Shown one piece after another: positions 59,678 through 64,000 of a DNA stretch of 64,000 nucleotides. The notes beneath the pieces are model-generated. The model was not told where the DNA came from, made no database searches, and worked only from the letters and a program-made list of their open reading frames with translations. Numbering within the stretch: the first letter of the stretch is position 1; each line of letters opens with the position of its first letter. Source of the DNA: Pseudomonadota bacterium (GTDB lineage: Bacteria; Pseudomonadota; Gammaproteobacteria; Acidiferrobacterales; UBA6901); contig JAKASJ010000006.1 of NCBI GenBank assembly GCA_021819085.1, forward strand, positions 1 through 64,000. The letters are read 5' to 3'. Made by a program: the position numbers and the translations under genes.

Positions 59678-61719
59678 ACATGGATATTGACGCGGCCAAT
59701 TGGCGAATCGAGGAAGCCGACGAAACCATCGTGCTGACGCTCGATGTGGTCGGACAGCGCGCCAACGCGCTGTCGTCCGTGGTGCTTGAAGAGTTCGACC
59801 GTATCCTGGGACAAATCGAAGTCCGTCCGCTCCATGGCCTGGTCATTCGTTCGGCAAAGGTCAACAGCTTCATCGTAGGCGCGGATGTCAACGAGTTCCA
59901 GAAGATCAGTGACTCTGTGCAGGCCACCGCCCTGGCGCGCGCGGGGCAGACCGTGTTCAATCGGCTTGCAGGCCTGCCATTTCCCAGCGTCGCGCTGATT
60001 CATGGCAATTGTCTGGGTGGCGGGCTTGAGCTGGCGCTCGCCTGCACCTACCGTGTCGCGCGCGAGGACGACGCAACGCGGCTGGGCCTGCCGGAAGTGC
60101 GGCTCGGAATCCATCCGGGTTTCGCCGGAAGCGTGCGGCTTCCGCCCCTGATCGGCGATCTGGCGGCGCTTGATCTCATCCTGACGGGCCGCGCGGTGAG
60201 TTCCCGCCAGGCGCTTGCGCTTGGTCTTGTTGACGAAATCGTGCCTGATCGCCACCTGATGCATGCGGCGCACGCGTTCATCGCGCGCCACCCGCGTCCA
60301 AGGCGTGCAGCCTGGTGGAAACGCACGCCGTCGTGGTCGATGGTGCGCAAGCCGGTCACGCGCCTGCTGCAGCGGCAGCTGCGGAAAAAGGCGAACCCCG
60401 ATCATTATCCGGCTCCGTACCGGGCGCTTGATCTGTGGCGCCGCAATGCTTCGCAGGACGAGGAAGCGCTTTCGTTGGGCGAGCTGATGGTCGGGCGTAC
60501 GAGCCGCAACCTGGTCAGCATGTTTCTGCTTGGCGAAGAGCTGAAGCGTCACGGGCGCCGCCACCCGCATGACGTCGCGCACCTGCACGTGATCGGTGCC
60601 GGTACCATGGGTGCGGACATAGCCATCTGGGCCGCGTTCAAGGGTTTTCGCGTGAGCCTGCAGGATCCGCAGATGGAGGCGCTCGCACGGGCGGTCAAGA
60701 AGGCCCACGGCTTCTACAAGAAGAAGCTTAAGAAACCGGTGGCCATTCAAGATGCGATGGACCGGTTGATGCCTGATACAAATGGCGATGGTCTGCATCG
60801 TGCCGATCTCGTTATCGAGGCCATAGTCGAGAAGGCGGATGCCAAGTGTGAACTGCTTCGATCGGTCGAGAGCATGGTGCGTCCGGACACGCTTCTGGCG
60901 ACCAACACTTCAAGTATTCCTTTGGAGATCCTGGGTGAGGCGCTCAGGGATCCGTCACGCCTGGTCGGACTGCATTTCTTCAATCCGGTGGCGCAGATGC
61001 AGCTCGTCGAGATCGTGCGAGGAAAGCAGACCAGCGAATCATCCCTGGAACGTGCCAGGGCATTCACCGTCGCAATCGAGCGTCTTCCTTTGGACGTCCG
61101 GAGCAGCCCGGGCTTTCTGGTCAATCGTGTGCTGATGCCGTATCTCATCGAGGCAATGACGCTGGCCCAGGAGGGGATTGCGATCGAGGAGATCGATCAG
61201 GCGGCGATGCACTTCGGCATGCCCATGGGCCCGGTGTTGTTGGCCGATACAGTGGGTCTGGATATCTGTCTGTCGGTGGCGGAGATGCTTTCCGGCCCAC
61301 TCGGTATTGCGGTGCCGGAACGCCTGCGCGAAGCTGTCGCGCGCGGGGATCTCGGAAAAAAGTCCGGACGGGGCTTCTATTCCTATGACAAATCAGGAAA
61401 ACCCCGCCGCCGGGCGGCCCACGGGCACAGCGATGTCCCCGTCACCGAGCGGCTGATCCTGCGCATGCTTAATGAAGCAGCGGCCTGTCTGCGCGAGGGG
61501 GTGGTCAGTGATCCCGATGCGGTGGATGTGGGGATGGTTTACGGGACCGGGTTTGCGCCCTATCTGGGTGGACCCATGCGCTATGCCGAGGCGCTGGGCG
61601 AGGTCGGCATCGCCAGCAGCCTGCAGCGGCTAGCGCAGGAATATGGGTCGCGATTCGCCCCCGATGAGGCATGGGGCAGAACCGACCTGTTCGCACGCCG
61701 TGCTGCATTGCGGGGATGA
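59674..61719 (+). CDS. Enoyl-CoA hydratase / 3-hydroxyacyl-CoA dehydrogenase (FadJ/FadB-like)
   Basis: A 681-residue bifunctional enzyme. The N-terminal crotonase domain (1-210) has the oxyanion hole and both glutamates: GNCLGGGLELALAC and L-P-E-V-R-L-G-I-H-P-G. The C-terminal dehydrogenase has NAD motif VIGAGTMGADIA, N-T-S-S-I, and catalytic His in GLHFFNPVAQM followed by V-E-I-V. R-S-S-P-G-F-L-V-N-R starts the C-terminal helical part. It performs steps 2 and 3 of beta-oxidation. It starts at ATG 59674, overlapping the thiolase stop; AAAGGGGAA lies upstream. Confidence 0.94.
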   Translation: MNMDIDAANWRIEEADETIVLTLDVVGQRANALSSVVLEEFDRILGQIEVRPLHGLVIRSAKVNSFIVGADVNEFQKISDSVQATALARAGQTVFNRLAGLPFPSVALIHGNCLGGGLELALACTYRVAREDDATRLGLPEVRLGIHPGFAGSVRLPPLIGDLAALDLILTGRAVSSRQALALGLVDEIVPDRHLMHAAHAFIARHPRPRRAAWWKRTPSWSMVRKPVTRLLQRQLRKKANPDHYPAPYRALDLWRRNASQDEEALSLGELMVGRTSRNLVSMFLLGEELKRHGRRHPHDVAHLHVIGAGTMGADIAIWAAFKGFRVSLQDPQMEALARAVKKAHGFYKKKLKKPVAIQDAMDRLMPDTNGDGLHRADLVIEAIVEKADAKCELLRSVESMVRPDTLLATNTSSIPLEILGEALRDPSRLVGLHFFNPVAQMQLVEIVRGKQTSESSLERARAFTVAIERLPLDVRSSPGFLVNRVLMPYLIEAMTLAQEGIAIEEIDQAAMHFGMPMGPVLLADTVGLDICLSVAEMLSGPLGIAVPERLREAVARGDLGKKSGRGFYSYDKSGKPRRRAAHGHSDVPVTERLILRMLNEAAACLREGVVSDPDAVDVGMVYGTGFAPYLGGPMRYAEALGEVGIASSLQRLAQEYGSRFAPDEAWGRTDLFARRAALRG

Positions 61720-63458
61720 CCATGCGTGTTCCGGTAACCGAGCACACAACGCTGCCGCAGCTGTTTTTGGCCCGTATCCACGATACACCGAACGGCCGGG
61801 CCTTTCGTCAGCATCACCCTGATCCTGGCATGTCCAAGGATGCGCGTCGCGGCCGATGGCAGGACATGAATTGGGCAGAGGCCGGACGCGAGGCAGGGCG
61901 CTGGCGAGCGGCGCTGCGCACCGAGGGCCTCAGGGCCGGAGACCGCGTGGCGCTGTGCATGCGCAACCGGATCGAATGGATCCTGTTCGATCAGGCGGCT
62001 CTCAGCCTCGGGCTGGTCGTTGTGCCGCTGTTCTATAACGACAGGGCCGAGAACATGGCGTGGTGCATGAATGACGCCGGCGTGAGCCTGCTTTTGCTCG
62101 AGGATGGTGTGTTGTGGAGAGATCTGCGCGCTCAGGTTCCGACGCTCATTCGTGTGGTCTGCATCAACGATGCGCCTGCGGGCGATGAGACCGCAGTCGC
62201 TGCATCAGCATGGCTTCCGGCGCGAGGTGAAAGCCTGGATGAAGGTCCTGCGCGTGCCACAGACCTGGCAACCCTGGTTTACACATCGGGCACGACGGGC
62301 CGGCCGAAAGGTGTGATGCTGAGCCACCGCAATATCGCGAGCAACGTCAGCGCCAGTCTCGATGCCGTGCCGATCGTGAATGCCGAAGATGTCTTTCTTT
62401 CGTTTCTGCCGCTTTCGCACATGTTCGAGCGTACTGTCGGCTACTACCTGTCCATGTGCATCGGCGCCAGTACCGTTTTCGCGCGCAGCATCACGGAACT
62501 TCCGGAGGATCTCCTGAGCCAGCGTCCAACGATGCTGGTGTGTGTCCCGCGAATCTTCGAACGCATCTATGCCCGAATGCAGGAGAGCCTGCCGCCCGGT
62601 TCCTTCCGCCGGCGCCTTTTCGACCTGGCAGTGAATGTCGGGTGGAGGCGCTTCGCCGGCCAGGCGCGGCCGGGCGATGCGCTCCTTTGGCCTCTGCTTG
62701 ATGTGCTTGTTGCGCGCAAGCTGCGCCGCCGGCTGGGGGGGCGCATGCGTCTGATCGTTTCCGGTGCCGCAGCGCTCGCGCCGCAGTTGTCGCGCACGTT
62801 TCTCGGGCTCGGACTTCCTTTGCTGCAGGGATATGGGCTCACCGAGTTTTCGCCCGTCGTGAGCTGCAACCGTCTTGAGGATAACGACCCCACTTCGGTC
62901 GGCCGGCCGGTCACCGGGGTTGAAATCAGGACCCTCGGCGATGGCGAGTTGCTGGTGCGCGGACCGGAAGTGATGCTCGGCTACTGGAACAATCCGGCCG
63001 CCACCGGTGCCGTGGTCGACGCCGAAGGTTGGTTGCACACCGGCGACATGGTGCGCATCGAGGGGGGGCGGATTTACGTTGTCGGACGCGCCAAGGAAAT
63101 CATCGTGCTCAGCAATGGGGAAAAGGTTCCGCCGGCGGATGCCGAGCAGGCGATTATGCTCGATCCAGTCTTCCAGCAGGTGATGGTGGTGGGTGAAGGC
63201 CGCCCGCGCCTCGGACTTCTGGTGGTGAGCGGACTTGCTGACGAGCGTGCCCTGTGCGAGCGCGCCAACGCCCAGCTGCGGAATTTCCCCGGGTACGCGC
63301 GGATATATCACATCGCGCGCATTGCCGAAGCGTGGACAGTGGAGAATGACCTGCTCACGCCGACGCTCAAGCTGCGCCGGAACAGGATCGAGGAGCGTTT
63401 CGCCAGAGAGATCGAAAACATGTACCGCAGCCGGGATCTGTGTCGCCAGACACGGTGA
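61716..63458 (+). CDS. Long-chain fatty acid--CoA ligase (FadD15/ACSL-like)
   Basis: A 580-residue ANL-superfamily enzyme that activates fatty acids with ATP and CoA. It has the AMP-binding P-loop LVYTSGTTGRPKGVMLSH, Q-G-Y-G-L-T-E-F-S-P, G-W-L-H-T-G-D-M and a C-terminal G-R-A-K-E-I-I-V-L-S-N-G-E-K-V. The last motif is typical of the eukaryote-like long-chain type (ACSL/FadD15), as is the E-N-D-L-L-T-P-T-L-K-L-R-R end carrying the catalytic lysine. ATG 61716 overlaps the upstream stop, placing substrate activation at the end of the beta-oxidation operon. No membrane anchor seen. Confidence 0.94.
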   Translation: MTMRVPVTEHTTLPQLFLARIHDTPNGRAFRQHHPDPGMSKDARRGRWQDMNWAEAGREAGRWRAALRTEGLRAGDRVALCMRNRIEWILFDQAALSLGLVVVPLFYNDRAENMAWCMNDAGVSLLLLEDGVLWRDLRAQVPTLIRVVCINDAPAGDETAVAASAWLPARGESLDEGPARATDLATLVYTSGTTGRPKGVMLSHRNIASNVSASLDAVPIVNAEDVFLSFLPLSHMFERTVGYYLSMCIGASTVFARSITELPEDLLSQRPTMLVCVPRIFERIYARMQESLPPGSFRRRLFDLAVNVGWRRFAGQARPGDALLWPLLDVLVARKLRRRLGGRMRLIVSGAAALAPQLSRTFLGLGLPLLQGYGLTEFSPVVSCNRLEDNDPTSVGRPVTGVEIRTLGDGELLVRGPEVMLGYWNNPAATGAVVDAEGWLHTGDMVRIEGGRIYVVGRAKEIIVLSNGEKVPPADAEQAIMLDPVFQQVMVVGEGRPRLGLLVVSGLADERALCERANAQLRNFPGYARIYHIARIAEAWTVENDLLTPTLKLRRNRIEERFAREIENMYRSRDLCRQTR

Positions 63459-63479
63459 GGCGGACGCCAGGGACGCAGG

Positions 63480-64000
63480 CTATCTGCAGTCCGGAATTTC
63501 CAATGGTTTACGCAACGTCGCACGCTGGCGCACCAGCTCCGCCTGGTCCATCAGGAAAACGCTTTCATCTCCACTGCGCGTGGTTAGCCACACAAATGGA
63601 ACCAGAGGGAAGCGCAGTTCCAGCGCTTCGCGGCTGTTGCCGACCTCTACGACCAGAATTCCGCCGGATGTCAGGTGATCCTCGGCCTGGGCAAGAATGC
63701 GCGCTGCCGCCTCCAGGCCGTCGGCTCCCGAGGCAAGCGCCAGCTCCGGTTCGTGGCGGTACTCGGCCGGAAGCGACGCCAGCTCGCCTGCGGCAACATA
63801 CGGTGGGTTGCTCACGATAAGGTCGTACCGTTCGCCGCCCAGCGCGCCGAAGAGATCGGACTGGATCGGGCGCACCCGCGCCTCCAGGCCATGCGCCCCG
63901 ATATTGATCCGCGCCACCTCAAGCGCCTCGGCCGAGATATCTGCAGCATCCACCTGTGCCTGCGGGAAAGCCCTAGCGACTGCCACGGCAATGCAGCCGC
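63480..64000 (-). CDS. prmB: Ribosomal protein L3 N5-glutamine methyltransferase, C-terminal part (partial)
   Basis: The minus-strand frame enters from the window end with G-C-I-A-V-A-V-A (SAM motif I), then ISAEALEVARINIGAHGLE, and the catalytic SNPPYVAAGELASLPAEYRH. The residues after NPPY (A-E-Y-R-H-E-P-E-L-A-L-A-S-G-A-D-G-L) identify PrmB rather than PrmC. It methylates a glutamine of ribosomal protein L3. It ends at 63480, 21 bases from the convergent acyl-CoA ligase gene; the 5' part is beyond the window. Confidence 0.93.
   Translation of the reverse strand, partial: GCIAVAVARAFPQAQVDAADISAEALEVARINIGAHGLEARVRPIQSDLFGALGGERYDLIVSNPPYVAAGELASLPAEYRHEPELALASGADGLEAAARILAQAEDHLTSGGILVVEVGNSREALELRFPLVPFVWLTTRSGDESVFLMDQAELVRQRATLRKPLEIPDCR

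Overview
The window is a continuous piece of a GC-rich gammaproteobacterial chromosome. The end of an ATP synthase epsilon gene followed by glmU-glmS is the classic gammaproteobacterial order. Other conserved blocks point the same way: rubredoxin/hemH/thiD/thiE/hemL, cytochrome c4/engB/polA, and polA/DUF2782/thrB. A DsrE-like periplasmic protein, an ArsR-rhodanese regulator, a TVP38-rhodanese fusion, a pentaheme cytochrome and cytochrome c4 suggest a respiratory, sulfur-handling lifestyle. A sulfur-oxidising or acidophilic gammaproteobacterium (Acidiferrobacterales/Chromatiales-like) is my inference; no ribosomal RNA is present to settle it.

Layout. 0-4.2 kb: atpC end, a SlyD-like FKBP, glmU, glmS. 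4.2-6.7 kb: an eroded accessory patch with a DUF2817 pseudogene, an IS66 remnant, a TetR regulator, a frameshifted methyltransferase remnant, a small membrane protein, and a striking array of four GGTACC-type sites. 6.8-9.1 kb: a receiver-histidine kinase and a secreted DsrE-family protein. 9.8-18.1 kb: a metal (probably iron) uptake locus with a TonB-dependent receptor, a dedicated TonB, a complete Fe3+-type ABC transporter, a COG4280 membrane protein and a 53-residue membrane peptide, mostly with overlapping genes. 18.2-25.3 kb: housekeeping genes (YgjP-type protease, rubredoxin, hemH-thiD-thiE-hemL, cytochrome c4, engB). 25.4-31.1 kb: polA, and divergently a LOG protein, DUF2782, a homoserine-kinase homologue that has lost its catalytic residues, and a membrane protein. 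31.2-37.9 kb: an HDAC-like deacetylase, uvrD flanked by two GGDEF-like proteins with destroyed signature motifs, a PilZ protein and a membrane protein. 37.9-40.5 kb: modABC molybdate uptake. 41.3-50.5 kb: a redox/thiol cluster with a C_GCAxxG_C_C protein, ArsS-type radical SAM protein, FAD disulfide oxidoreductase, pentaheme cytochrome, class II amidotransferase, TVP38-rhodanese fusion and a sterol-desaturase-like hydroxylase. It diverges from an ArsR-rhodanese repressor gene whose sigma70 promoter is overlaid by a perfect palindrome.

The most remarkable locus is 51.0-63.5 kb. It opens with one intact 2439-codon gene encoding, in a single chain, an ETF:quinone oxidoreductase (FixC/FixX-like, with a 4Fe-4S motif), a degenerate acyl-CoA-dehydrogenase-like domain, a second acyl-CoA dehydrogenase with its catalytic motifs, an ETF-beta-like domain and an ETF-alpha domain. 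Downstream follow a thiolase, a bifunctional enoyl-CoA hydratase/3-hydroxyacyl-CoA dehydrogenase and an acyl-CoA synthetase. The last three genes are joined by 4-base overlaps. Together they make an apparently complete fatty-acid beta-oxidation operon. All electron-transfer steps from acyl-CoA to the quinone pool look fused into one polypeptide, an arrangement I do not know to be described. The window closes with the 3' part of prmB.

No tRNA, rRNA, CRISPR array or complete insertion sequence was seen.
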